Of a stretch of 64,000 bases of DNA, positions 1 to 13,000 are shown piece after piece; position 1 is the first letter of the stretch, and every line of letters begins with the position of its first letter. The position numbers were made by a program, and so were the translations under genes. The stretch covers positions 62,001-126,000 of the forward strand of contig CADCSX010000013.1 in the NCBI GenBank assembly GCA_902805475.1, written 5' to 3'. The stretch comes from Entonaema liquescens (lineage: Eukaryota > Ascomycota > Sordariomycetes > Xylariales > Xylariaceae). Under the pieces are notes generated by a model. The model had not been told where the DNA came from and did not search any database. It saw nothing but the letters and a program-made list of their open reading frames with translations.

Positions 1-831
1 CTTTTTAGTTATTATTTCACCGGACTTCTTGAAGGTGATGGTACAATAGTAACACCCAAAACTTTAAGAAGCCCTAAGGGTAAATTAAATTATCCTGCTA
101 TACAAATAGTTTTTCATTTAAAAGATTTACCTTTAGCTCTACTTGTTCAAAAAGAGTTAGGTCTAGGTTCATTATCTCGAAAAAAAGGGGTTAATGCTTA
201 TATATTAACTATAAATAGCTATGAAGGTATATTATTAGTTATTTCACTAATAAATGGAAATATGAGAACACCTAAAATACATAGTCTTAATACATTAATC
301 GATTTTTTAAATAAAACTAAAGGAACCAGTATTGAAAAACATCCTGTATCTACAGAGTCTTTAGATTCCAATCCGTGGCTGTCAGGGTTTATAGAAGCAG
401 ACGCTTCTTTTCAAGTAAGAACTACTCTTTCAGGTAAATATCCTAAACTTGAATGTAAATTAGAAATATCTCAAATACGAGAAGATCACAAAGGGTATGA
501 TAATTCAGATTTCTTAAGTTATATTGCGGAGTTTTTAGAAACGGAAGTCAAAAAAATAAGATCGGATAAACCAAAACCTGAGTATAGAGTTAGAACTACT
601 AACCTTAAAGGTAATATTAAAGCTAAAAATTATCTTTTACAATTTCCTCTATTTGGAACTAAACATTTAGATTCATTAGATTGAATAGAAGTAGTAGACA
701 TGTTTGACAGAAAGGAGCACAATACAGATGAAGGAAAGGAAAAAATAGTAAAGATCAAATCAGGTATGAACAATTTCAGAACAAATTTTACTTGAGATCA
801 TTTACAAAACTTCTACAACTTAAAAATATAA
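1..831 (+). CDS. LAGLIDADG homing endonuclease, cox1 intron, 5'-truncated by window
   Basis: Homing endonuclease of the intron that ends at 955; it would cut intronless cox1 alleles and may aid splicing. Two LAGLIDADG helices are visible: FTGLLEGDG (from about codon 7) and WLSGFIEADASF (from about codon 125). The frame is open from the first base of the window, runs through a TGA Trp at 682 and ends at TAA 829-831, followed by the S-element-like GATATGGTCC. The start lies upstream of the window. No frameshift is seen, so it may be active. Confidence 0.85.
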
Positions 832-955
832 GATATGGTCCGATCAAGCACACGAGAGTGTTTGCGTATCTACACTAAGTTTTAATAACTTTTTAAGCTT
901 AAAGAGTAATACTTTAAGCTATGGGATTTCATCCAGTAGGTCAACAAATTTAATG

Positions 956-1049
956 GGAATAACAATGGTGCTTACAGATCGTAATTTTAATACATCATTC
1001 TTTGAAACAGCTGGAGGAGGTGATCCTATTTTATTCCAACATCTTTTCT
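956..1049 (+). CDS. cox1: cox1 exon (GITMVLTDRNF ... FQHLF)
   Basis: Encodes the conserved GGGDPILFQHLF segment. It starts after an intron-terminal G at 955 and ends in U at 1049, with the first base of the Trp codon that is completed at 2376. Confidence 0.9.
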
Positions 1050-4000
1050 TATTAAAAATAGGTTTATCCGTTTTGTTTACAAAGTTTCTCATAATTTACA
1101 TATCTTCAGGATTAGATAGTACAATGCAAAAATCTTTTGAGTTTTCTTCTTTTTACTCTAAATTTAAAGAATATTATCCCGATTTAAAGCAACCTGATAG
1201 TAGATTTTTAGAGTGACTAATAGGATTTTCAGAAGGAGAAGGTTCTTTTATTATAGCTAAAAGAGGTGACTTATCTTTTGTTGTTACTCAATCTAGTTCA
1301 GATATAGATGTATTAAATTACATTAAAGATAATTTAGGTTTTGGTAGAGTGATTAAACAATCTATTAAACAAAATACGCATAGATTTGTTATACAAGATT
1401 TTAAAAATATTTTTTTAATTTGTTTACTATTTAATGGGAACATGGTATTTCCTACAAGGAAAGCGAGATTTTTAACCTTTTTATCTACTTTTAATGAGAG
1501 GTTAATAAGAAAGAATCTTAATACTATAATTCCTTTAGATATTTGTGTAATACCTACTTTAGAAGATGGTTGACTATCAGGTATAAGTGATGGAGAAGGT
1601 TCTTTTACTTGTTCATTACTTTCTAATAGTTCTGCTTTTAGATTTAGATTTATATTAACTCAAAAATGGGAAGCCAATAAATATGCTTTTGAACATATAT
1701 TGAGATTATTAAATAAATATTCAATTGAAGGTTCTGTAGTGGCTCATCACGCAGATAATGTGTGAGAACTTAGGATAAATGGACTAAAAAATTGTAAAGG
1801 TTTATTTATTTATTTTGATAATTATAATCTTATGTCTAAAAAGAAAGATAGTTATTTAAAGTGAAAATCACTTCATAATAGATTAGTCAACCAAGATCAT
1901 TTAAATAATGATACTAGATTAGAATTAATTAATTTAGCTAAACAAATTAATAAAACGATATAATTTATATAAATTAGGAAAAAAGGGTAAGATTTAGCAA
2001 CTAAAAGCTATAAGAATTGTCTAAGGCAGATGTAAAATAAAAATAAGACCTTAGATGATAAATACTATTAAGTATATCTTAACTCTAGTTCTGGCTATAT
2101 TATTTATTGTGCAATTATTAGAAAGAAACAATAAAATGCTTGAGCAATATTGGTGTGACTATTATAATAAATATAGTCTAACGGTCAAAAATTTTCCCTA
2201 TTAAATTAAGACCGTCGGTTTTCTAATAAATCGCTACAGACTGGTTCACCGGTGGGTAGCTGAAATGCTACTTAATGTACAGTCGGATTCCTCTAGGTAT
2301 TCTACCCTAGGTTAGTATATTATACTAAGTTATATAATTAAAGGGGTGTATAAATAATTATATAATACGGAATTGGATTCTTTGGTCTAATGTGGCCCTT
2401 AAATGAAAATTTAACGCAACAAACTATAAGCGAGGAGTTCGTATTATGTTTATTAGGTACTATAAGTATAAGCTGTACTTTATTGTATACCATTATAGTA
2501 AAAATCCTAAAAATTTACGATAATTCGCAAGTAACCAACGCGCTTAGCACGCTAGTAGGAACTTCAGAGGCCATACGTTTGTTAAACATAAGATCAATTC
2601 ATAATTTAAATAATGCTTCTTATAAAGATTTGAGATTTAAACAATGATTAGCCGGACTAATAGACGGTGATGGTTGTTTTTCATTATCTAAAAAAGGTTA
2701 TGCTAGCTTAGAAATAACCATGGATATTAGAGATGAACGAGCTTTACAAGCTGTAAAAAATGTTTACGGTGGTTCAATCAAATTAAGATCAGGTGTTATG
2801 GCATTAAGATATAGATTGCATAATAAAGAAGGTTTGCTAAATCTTATTAATGATGTAAATGGGTACATAAGAAACTCGAATAGATTAATACAATTAAATT
2901 ATATTTGTGTTAAATACGGGGTAATTTTATATTATCCTCAAAAATTAACCTTAGATAACGGTTGATTTTCGGGGTTTTTTGATGCAGATGGAACCATTAC
3001 TATAAATAGTTCTACTTGACAACTTTCCATTTCAGCGGGTCAAAAGACATCTGAAATCCTCAGACCTTTAGTTGAATTGTTTGGGGGTTATGTTTATATT
3101 GATAGAGGTGGAAATGGTTCATTTAAATGATATATCACTAAGAAAGATGATATACTAAATTTAATAGAATATTTTAAAAAATATCCTTCAAGATCCGCTA
3201 AAAATAATCGATTACATCTAGTACCTAAATTTTATGAATTAAAAGGTATGAAAGCTCATATGGCACCTTTGGAGTCTTTATTAGCTAAAAGCTGAGATAT
3301 CTTCATTAATAAATGAAATAATTATGAATAAATTATATGTTTAAAGATATGGTCCAATGTATATATATATTAAAAATGTTCTTTGGTTGTTTTTATTACC
3401 TTATGTATTTTTAACCGTCATTTTATTTTTTACTGTAGTGTACTCTATAGACCTAAATATCCGTTTTAGGGTAGGTTAGGTAAAAAGTTTAATTTTAGGA
3501 TCCTTAGCTTAACAACTTTATACGGTTTTTATATTAATTAATAATCTTTTCGTTTTATAATAAACGCTAATACTTATATTATAGTATTCGATAACAAATT
3601 TTTTTTTACTAATATGCCTCAATTAAGACCTAAATATTTTAACGGATTAGATATAACTTATTTGGAATTTCTAGATAAAAAATTATATTTATTATTAGGT
3701 AAATATATTCTACAAAATAAAGATATTTGTGTATATGCTATAATAGATAAAAATATACTTAAATCACCTAATTTTAATATAAGAGATTTAGAACAATTTA
3801 TAGTACAAAATTATCCTCAGATACTCGAAATTAATTCTTATTTAGATGATGAACTAAAATATTCACACGAATTTAAATACATTACAGAGGATAAAATTTC
3901 TCTTAGCTCTAGCTATGGCCGGGTTTATACTAGAAAAGAATTATCTAATTTAATTTTTAATCATAATAAAAATTTGGTTATACCAAGTTCTAATCAATAT

Positions 4001-7000
4001 TTACTTGAAAAGGGGAAATTAATAGATTGACACTCTTATAATACTCCTATTATGAGTGATCCTACTATTACTCCTATGACAGGTACAGGGTTAGGACAAA
4101 ATCTCAGAATTGCTAAAGTAAAATATATAGAATGAATCATTGCTTCATCCTATCTATTAAAAGAATTTAATATATGAATGAAAGCTAAAAATTATTTAGA
4201 AAATAAAAATTCAGAGTTTGAGTTAAGTTCTATAGAATTTAAACAAGCTTATTATTATATTATATTAAGACAATTTGAAATCAATATAACTATAGATTCA
4301 TTTGATCAAAAAGATGTTTATATAAGAGATTTTTATGTTTATGATATAATTTATAGAGAGTTATGTGAAGATATTTTATACATATTATTAAACTTGTTAT
4401 TAGCTGACAAAATAGTAGGTAATGAAGCTTTAGTAAATTCATTAGATAATGACAATAAATTTTTTGAGATTTTAAACGGTATTATTAAAAATCATTATGA
4501 TCAAAACAAAGAAGGGTATGAAACTCTTAAAAATTTAAGATTATTTACCTGCAATAATTATTTAACTACACATCAAATAAAAAACATAATATAAAAATTA
4601 TAAAAAAATATATATATACATAGCACCCTGAGGTAAAACTTATAAGCCTCGTAATGTCGCTATATGCTGGGAAAGCTTCGATATTTAGTTTTAAATACTT
4701 CATCTCTTTAGACATAGTAAAAATTTTAAAACAATGAAGCCAATCAGCAGGTAATATTTTTATGTTAAAAAGTGGAACCTCAGAGACTATACGCGACAAC
4801 TCTGAAAATATAAAAAATATTTCTATTCATGTACCTACGCACTTAAAACCTTTAAATGATGAACAATTTGGACATTATTTAGCCGGTTTAATCGATGGTG
4901 ATGGACATTTTAGTTCTCAACAACAACTGGTCATAGTATTTAGTTCTCCTGATGTTCAGTTAGCTTATTACATTAAAGAAATAATTGGTTTCGGTCATGT
5001 AAAGAAAGTTAATAATAAAAATGCTTATTTGTATATCATATCCAATAAAGATGGTATATTAAAAGTCTTAAATTTAATTAATGGTAAACTAAGAACTTTG
5101 AACAAATTTAATCAAGTTGTAAATAATATATTAGCTAATTCAAAATATACAGAACAAAATATAAAGTTTGAAATGAATAATTCTAATGATTTTTATAACC
5201 ATTGAATTGCAGGATTTTCTGATGCAGCCCGCAATACAGCCACACAAAGTATAGCATCTCCTTTTAAATACTCTTATCGTCGTATCAGAGATTTATACAA
5301 AAGTAATATAAGCTATAGTACTTATTCTAAAAATAGACATTCTACATCACAGATTTCACAGGAGAAAAGTTTAGTTGTTTGAGGTCAAAATCTAACATCT
5401 TTAGTAGGTGAGGGAAGATTTACTAAAGCTGTTAGTGATATGATTCAACTAATTTCATATAATAAGAGTGTTGTAGTAGGACTATTATTATCAGATGGAT
5501 GAATAACTTCTTCATCTATATCTAATAAAAATTCTCGTTTAGGATTAAAACAATCTTTAAGTCATTCTAGATATATTTGATTTGTCTTTTTTTTATTATC
5601 ACACTATTGTTCTAGTTATCCTGTATTTATATCTACTAAAACTAAAGACACACCTACATACGCTTTACAAATTTTTACGAGAACGTTACCTTGTTTTAAC
5701 GAGATTCGTTCTCTTTTCTATGTTAATAATGTAAAGATAGTACCTGAAGATATTTATAACTTGTTGACTCCTGTTGCTCTTGCGCACTTAATAATGGGAG
5801 ATGGAAATGCAGATAAACATGGTTTAATTTTATGTACTGATTCATATTCTATGAAAGATGTAGTTAGATTGGCCAATGTTTTAATGATTAAATACAGATT
5901 AGATTGTTCTATCTATGTTAAAGCATCCAAGTATCCTAGGATATATATAAAAGCTAAATCTATGCCTCAATTAAGAACTCTTGTTACTCAACATATGTCT
6001 TCAGATATGCTATATAAATTAGGATGTCCGAAGGATGGGAATAACAAAAGAGAGGGAGAGGGAGGATCCCTGCTCCCTTACAATCATAAAGCTAAGACGC
6101 CAGCCCTTAATATTGGTAGCGAGATTTTTCAAATAAAATTTTTAAATAGTGATTCATTAGTTACTAGTTCTAATAATAAGTGTATTAGCCCTTTATCTAC
6201 TAAGAGTGGGATTAGTGAATCAAAGTTTAAATTAAACTTTGAGTTAAAGATTGAAGCTTTAGAGTCAAATAAAGTGATTTTTGAGCAATTAATCAAAAAG
6301 TTTGGAGGTTATATATCTTATGATAAATTAAATAATAATTATATTTATTCTTCAGGAAGTTTTAGTTCAGCTAGAAAAATAATAAATTATTTTGATACAT
6401 ATCATCTACAATCAAGTAAGTATAGAGACTACTTAAAATGAAGAAAAACTTATTGCATAGTTCAAGAAGGAAGCTTCTCCTCCTCGCGAAGCGCAGGAAG
6501 GAGGAACCAAAAAGTCTTTTAGTTATTTTAATAGGCTTTTATAATAGTTTTACTATTAGTAATAAAATAGTGATTGATATCTTAAGTTAAAAACTATATC
6601 AAATTCAATTTTTGTTATATTCCACTTTAGTTATAGTAGTGAAAAAGGGGAGAAGCCTAATTAGTAACTTTACTAACTAGTTAAAGCCCTTTAAATTAAA
6701 AATAGTGTGGCTGTATTGCAGTATTTATATATAATTATTTATGGTTTACTGTTAGTTTTACTTCCCTAGACTTTAGTACTACTAATACCTTTTATCAAGC
6801 CTAGCTAAGCTAGGCCTTGATAACCAGTTTTAAAATAAGGAATTAAATTCTAAACCTAAGTAAAAGTTTTTTACTATTAACGTAGGAAGATGAATAGATA
6901 TTTTACAAATTAGTGCTCCGCGCATAAACTAGAAATCTATAAATGCTAGTTTTCAGATTAAAATTGTCAATAGAGTTAATAAACTTAGACCTGAAATTAG

Positions 7001-10000
7001 ATTAAATTATCAAGTAGACCAGAAAGATAAAGAAGTATTGTTACTAATCAATGATGTATTTGGTGGAAATTTAGGTTATAGAGAAAGCCAAGATTCTTAT
7101 TATTACGGGTCAACCTGTTTTGGTTCAGCTAAAAAAGTAATAAGTTATTTTGATACTTTTCACTTACAATCTAGAAAACACGTTAATTATCTTAAATGAA
7201 GAAAAGCATACATAATAATCCAAGTAAAAGGTCATTTAACTGAATCAGGTTTAGATAAAATTACAAAATTAAAAAACTCCATGAATAGAAATTCAGATTA
7301 AGATAGAGTCCTAACAAAGACGTAAGTTTTTGAGTATTAAATTTAATAGATCTAAATTTGACTATTAATTTAATCAAAGTAATTGTTATATATTAATTGT
7401 ACCTGCTTTTGGTATAATAAGTACAACTATTTCAGCCAATTCTAATAAATCTATATTCGGTTACATAGGTATTAAGTTTTTTCATTGTTGCTATAGTTAT
7501 ATAAATTCTTCAAATTTCAGTACAAAATCATCATCTAAATTTGATGATTTCTATTCTGTACATATTGTGTTTTTTGTCATTAACATTTTTATTGGTAAGT
7601 GGTGTTCTTGGTGTTCTGTTGCGCATCAATTGATGGGACGTTTTTATCTGCAAGGAAGAAATCCTTCCTTTTTGCTATCTTGCCTTAAACTTTTTAATTG
7701 ACAATATGTTCTTTGCTAATGATGCATTTTTTACTAACAATTACGTTAGTTTATTATCTCTACCTTATTTCCCTTCAAAGTTAAACGAAGGTAAGCTTCA
7801 TACGGAAAGGGTAATGAACGATAATGAATTTAATGAATGGTTTGTAGGATTTACAGATGCTGAGGGATGTTTTCGTATTACAATCAACAATAAAGTTATT
7901 AGATTTAACTTTATTATTTGTCTTCATGTGGATGATAAAGAAGTATTAGAATTTATAAAGAGTAGATTGAACTGTGGTACTATAGGTAAGAGCAGTAAAA
8001 CTTTGGTTTATTTTAATATATTAGTAAACCAGAGGATTTATTAAATATTTTAATACCTTTGTTTGATAATTTTCCTTTAAATGGTGTAAAGTATTTAGAT
8101 TACTTAACGTTTAAAGAGGCTATCTTAAACAAATTGGATAATTCTATCCCTCTTGATAAGAAATTAGAATTAATAACCAATTTAAAGAATATTATGAACA
8201 CTAAGAGGGAATCTTTTTTGATGCCTTCTTCCCATTGTATAAGAATTACACCTTGGTGATTACTAGGGTTGATCGAGGGTGAAGGTTCCTTTTTTATAAC
8301 TAAAAGAAGGGGTTTAAGTACTATCGGGGTTAGCTTTGGTTTAGCTCTAACTATGGCTCAAAAACCATTGATAAGTGCTATTAAATCTTTTATTGATAGT
8401 TATCAGATAGAAGATAATTTCCTTAAAAATTCTAAGGACTATTTAGAAATAATTAGTAAAAGATCTGTAGTTTTGGTAGGAAAACCGTCTTCGAATAACG
8501 CTAAATCATCCGTAATGATTCAAATTAACCAAGTAAATTTTTTAGCCCTCCGCTCGGCAGAGCGAGCTGGGCTGCTACGCTGTTGATAAATTTATACCTT
8601 TGTTATTTGGGCTTAAATTTGTCACAAAAAAATATAAGGATTTCTACCCCCCCTAGCGAAGCTAAAGCTTTAGCTTCGCTAGGGGGGGGGGAGGATTGAG
8701 CGTTTGTAGCTCATTTGATTTATAAGGGAAAGCATACCACAGAGGCCGGGCGAGAGTTAATTATAAAAATAAGTAAAGGTATGAATAATTATAGATTATC
8801 GACTAATGGCGATAAGATTGAAAAGATAGACATACCAGAAAGTTTAATAAAAGAAGTATTAGAAATGAAGGATATTTATATTAAAGGTAAAGACGGATTA
8901 CGAGTTAAAGCAGCCTCAACTAAGGCACTTGTAAATAATCAATTGTTCTACTTGTTAGCTTCAGGCCCTAATACTATAGTATTTAAGGGGTCAAAAGAAT
9001 GCGCGGATTATTTTGGAGTTAGCGTTTTTACTATAAATGATAGATTAGCCAAAGATAAACCTGTAATCCATAATGCCAAGAATATAGAATTTGTTTTATC
9101 GCGAAAACCACTATAATATGTTAAGATTCTACCCGTCTAAATATACATTTTATTTCTCACCTAATCCCTGATCCTTTGGATCAGGGACTTGCGTTATAAA
9201 TATGTGCAGTACTTTGTACAGGGGAGGCTGTTTAAAATAAAGTTAAAGGGTAACAAGCACGGAGTGTCTCTATACTATATGTTACATCCTTTGGGAGGGG
9301 CTCACGAAGTATGCAAGTGACTCTTCCCTTTATATAATTATATACAACAATGATTTCTGTAATGGTACCGTAGGTGAAAATCCTACTTAATGGTTATTAT
9401 ACTTTATTGTAATGATTTAACAAAAAATAAAGCCTACAAATAATATATATTAATGGGTATGAAAATATGAGGTTGTTTTGTTTTTATAATTTTTCTATTT
9501 CTTTTCTACATTGATCCTGATGGATTAAGTTGATTTATAGGCTTTACAGAAGGTGATGGTGGATTACATACTTTTAATAATAATAAAAGTTGTCTTTTTG
9601 GTTTAACTCAAAGAGAAGAAGATATTTTATTAGAAGTTCAATCTACTTTAGGGTTTGGTAAGGTGTATTTTGATTATTCATCTAATGCTTATAGATATCG
9701 TGTTAATACAAAAAGCGAAATTTTAAAATTAGCTTTTTTATTTAACGGTAAATTTGCAACTAAAAATAAAATAGATCAACTAAAAGCATGAATAAATGTT
9801 TTAAATATGGGATCTGAAAAGTTAACTTTTAACCCTAATCCTTTTATACCTACTTTAAATGATAGCTGACTATCTGGATTTACTACAGCTGAAGGTTCTT
9901 TTATTGTAGGTATTGTTAACCAAAAATCTAAAAAAGAAGTACTCGACAGTGAGGGTAATATAGGTATAAAAGAGGTTATATATCAGCTAGTCCGTGTTCG

Positions 10001-13000
10001 TTTTGTTTTAGAGCAAAAGGAGGAATCTATAATATTGCACATTAAAAACCTTTTTGGTGTAGGTAATGTACAAACAACTGCGGATCTAGGGATATTTAGA
10101 TATAATGTTGGATCTATTAAGTCTAATTCTGTAATCATAGATTATTTCCTAGCTCACCCTCTTAAAGGTAAAAAATTCTCTGCTTTTCTGAAGTGAAAAT
10201 CTATTCGTGAAATGTTGTTAGAAAAAAAACACTTGAAAGAAGATGGGATAGAGCTTATAAGAGAGTTGGCTAAATCTATAAACAACTAACAGGATTATAA
10301 TATTATGTATAGTTCATTTTATCTAGAGTAAGTTATTGCTTCGCTAGAATAAGTAGACTTCATTAATTTTGATATAGAATTGCCAAGTGTTTATAATATA
10401 TTTAATAAAATTTCTAAGAGATAGCATACATGTAAATTATGTATGTGAAGGGAGAGGAGGTGGGAATTTAAATATATGAAAAGAAAAAAAAAATTATAAT
10501 TATATGCAATAATGTTCTCTGTAATAGTACCGTAGGTGAGAATCCTACTTAATGGTTATTATACTTTGATTTAACAACTTAATGGAATTTAGAGTGCATA
10601 TATAGCTTCAATAACCTTCAATTAATCAAAAGCCTTAGAAGGAGGCATTAATATTATTAGTCTGTAGTAAATAACCATCGGACTTGGTGAAAACGGTTAA
10701 CGATATCCTGGTCGAAGACCGTCGGTGGTTAAGTACATCGCGACAGACTGGTCCACCAACGTAGAGCTGAAACGCTCGCGAATGTACAGTCGGAACTTAG
10801 AATAACCGATTAAAGGTTATTAGTGTGAAGGTCCTTTAGATAAGGTAAGTATGCAGAGTACGAATTAAAACACTTGTAGGGAATTTTAAAGCGAGTTCCC
10901 TACTCAGATAACTAAGTTTGGGTCAAAAGTAGGCCTACGTTAATTAATAATTACGTAAAATTTCTCTATATGCTGGGAAGTTCTAAGATCTTAAATACTA
11001 GTAATAATGTTTACAGTGATAATTTTAAGGATATTACAATGAATAATCAGCAGGATACCTTAACAACTTTAGGTATCCTCAGAGACTACACGAGAGAAAT
11101 CATATATTTTTTATGATTAAGATATAGTCCAATATTTTTTAAAGATATAAATTATACATTATATAATTTAATGTCTGTAAATAAAAGTTTAAAAAAAAAT
11201 CTATCTACGAGTCAAAATTCACATAAATTAGATCCTAATTGAGTTACAGGGTTTGTAGATGCTGAAGGTTGTTTTAGTGTTATAATAGATACTTCTTCTA
11301 ACCCTAAAGGAAAAATAAGAATTTCCTTTGAAATAAATTTACATGAAAAGGATCAAGATATTTTGTACAAAATTAAATCTTTTTTTGGTGTAGGTTCTGT
11401 ATATCATAGACCAGATAGAAAAAAATCTATTTATAGAGTTACTAATGTAAATTATATAAATGATTTGATTATATCACACTTTAAAAATTATCCTTTAATA
11501 AGTAAAAAACATTTAGATTTCATATTATGATCAAAAGTTGTAGATATTATTTTAAATAAAGAACATTTAACTGAAGAAGGGTTCACTAAAATTTTAGCTT
11601 TATACGCTTCTATAAATACGGGAGTATCTAAAAAAGTTTATAAGCTTTATCCTAACATAGTACCTGCAACTAAACCTGTAGCATTATTACCTAACAATCT
11701 TAATCCCCAATGGGTTTCAGGTTTTGTATCCGGTGATGGTGGGTTTTCTATTTATGTTAGACCAGCTAAAGATTATGTATTAGGAGAAAAAGTTTATTGT
11801 AAATTTCATATAGCTCAACACTCTAAAGATCTAGAATTAATGAAATTATTTATTAATTTTTTTAATTGTGGTTCAGTAAGTGAAAGATCTAATTCTGCTA
11901 CTTTAAGATGTGATTATATAGTTCAAGATGTTATTAACTTAGTGGAAAAAATTATACCACATTTTGATAAATATCCTATTTTAAATTTAAAACAAGAAGA
12001 TTATAAATGTTTTAAAGAATGTTTAACTATTATTACATCAAAACAACATTTAACTCGAGAAGGTTTAAATAGAATAAAAGTTTTAAATTCAGAAATGAAC
12101 TCCAATAGATTAAAATATTAACTTTTTTTGAGAAAAATATCGCTACGCTATGATGTCTATAGGAATATTAGGATTTATTGTTTGAAGTCGAGTAACGATG
12201 GCTTCACCCTATAGCGATATAGGGAATATAATTTATTTCGCTATATGCTGGAACAGTTTAGTGCTGCTAATTAGTACATTGAACTGTAAAAATCTAATTA
12301 GCTATACTCAATCAGCAAACAATCTGTCCCTGTATTCTTTTATTGATAACAAACAGAGTGTTTCAGAGACTACACGCGAAACATCTTTTAAATTTTCTGC
12401 TTTTCATACTTATTATAAAACATTGTTTAAAGATAAAGATCCTCTTTTAGATAAATGATTAATTTGATTCATCGGGTTTGCTGAAGGGGATGGAGCCATT
12501 CAAACATATGATAATGGCAAAAGAGTTCGTTTTGTTCTTACTCAAAAAGAAAGTAATATACTACATCAAATACAATATAAGTTTAATATTGGTGTTGTTA
12601 AACACTTCCCCCAAGGAAAACCCGGTAAAAATAATGATTTTTATAGATGAATTGTAGATAACCCTTCGCATATTTTACTTTTAGCTTTTTTATTTAATGG
12701 CAATCTAGCTCAAAATCATAGAATTGAACAATTAGCTAATTGAATTAATACTTTAAATAATCGTTTTGATTCTGAAGTTATTAAGTTAAATAATATCCCT
12801 GTTAAAATTACATTGCAAGATGCTTGATTATCAGGGTTTACGGATGCTGAAGGGTGTTTTAATGTATCTATTACTGCAAATTCTAGATATACATTAGGCC
12901 ATGTAATAAAAATGCGTTACATTTTAGACCAAAAAGATAATTTTATACTAGCCCCCCCCCTAGCGAAGCTCGCGAAGCTAAGGGGGGGGGGCTGACCCCG

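Larger units (their letters stand above)
2387..4623 (+). other. cox1 intron 2 region (group I plus inserted DNA)
   Basis: The first part (2387 to about 3378) looks like a complete group I intron with ORF and S element. It is followed at 3379-3387 by TTCTTTGGT, a repeat of the preceding exon. The remaining 1.2 kb to the HPEV micro-exon holds a copied atp8 leader and an orphan ORF. It may be two introns at one site or one intron with an insertion. Confidence 0.6.
4635..7385 (+). other. cox1 intron 3 (group I) with nested endonuclease insertion
   Basis: P/Q/R-like elements are at 4660-4800 (CTATATGCTGGGAA, AATCAGCAGG, CCTCAGAGACTATACGCG) and the S-like GATAGAGTCC is at 7302. Its LAGLIDADG gene is split by a second endonuclease cassette, see the entries at 4762 and 6933. 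Confidence 0.78.
7473..10920 (+). other. cox1 intron 4 (group I), two endonuclease genes
   Basis: The core at 10680-10830 (ACAGACTGGTCCACC ... TGTACAGTCGG) is near the 3' end. It contains a broken exon-fused LAGLIDADG gene (7473-9116) and a second intact one (9453-10289) flanked by about 75-bp direct repeats. It ends AAGTTTG at 10920. Confidence 0.72.

Noticed and set aside
2055..2204. Small frame with a hydrophobic stretch (YILTLVLAILFIVQLLE) before the intron 1 core
   Set aside because: Only about 49 codons, runs into the conserved core and has no similarity to known subunits; could be chance in AT-rich DNA.
3379..3480. Hydrophobic peptide (VLWLFLLPYVFLTVILFF) that looks like part of a membrane subunit
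   Set aside because: No ATG, about 33 codons, and not alignable by eye with nad2, nad3 or nad6.
3614..4594. Plasmid-type DNA or RNA polymerase fragment
   Set aside because: No polymerase motifs such as the DTD or palm-domain signatures of plasmid polymerases were seen in this or the other orphan ORFs.
4566..4799. Minus-strand ORF of 77 codons
   Set aside because: Overlaps the HPEV micro-exon and the conserved intron 3 core; no recognisable motif. All minus-strand frames in the window are shadows of plus-strand genes or intron cores.
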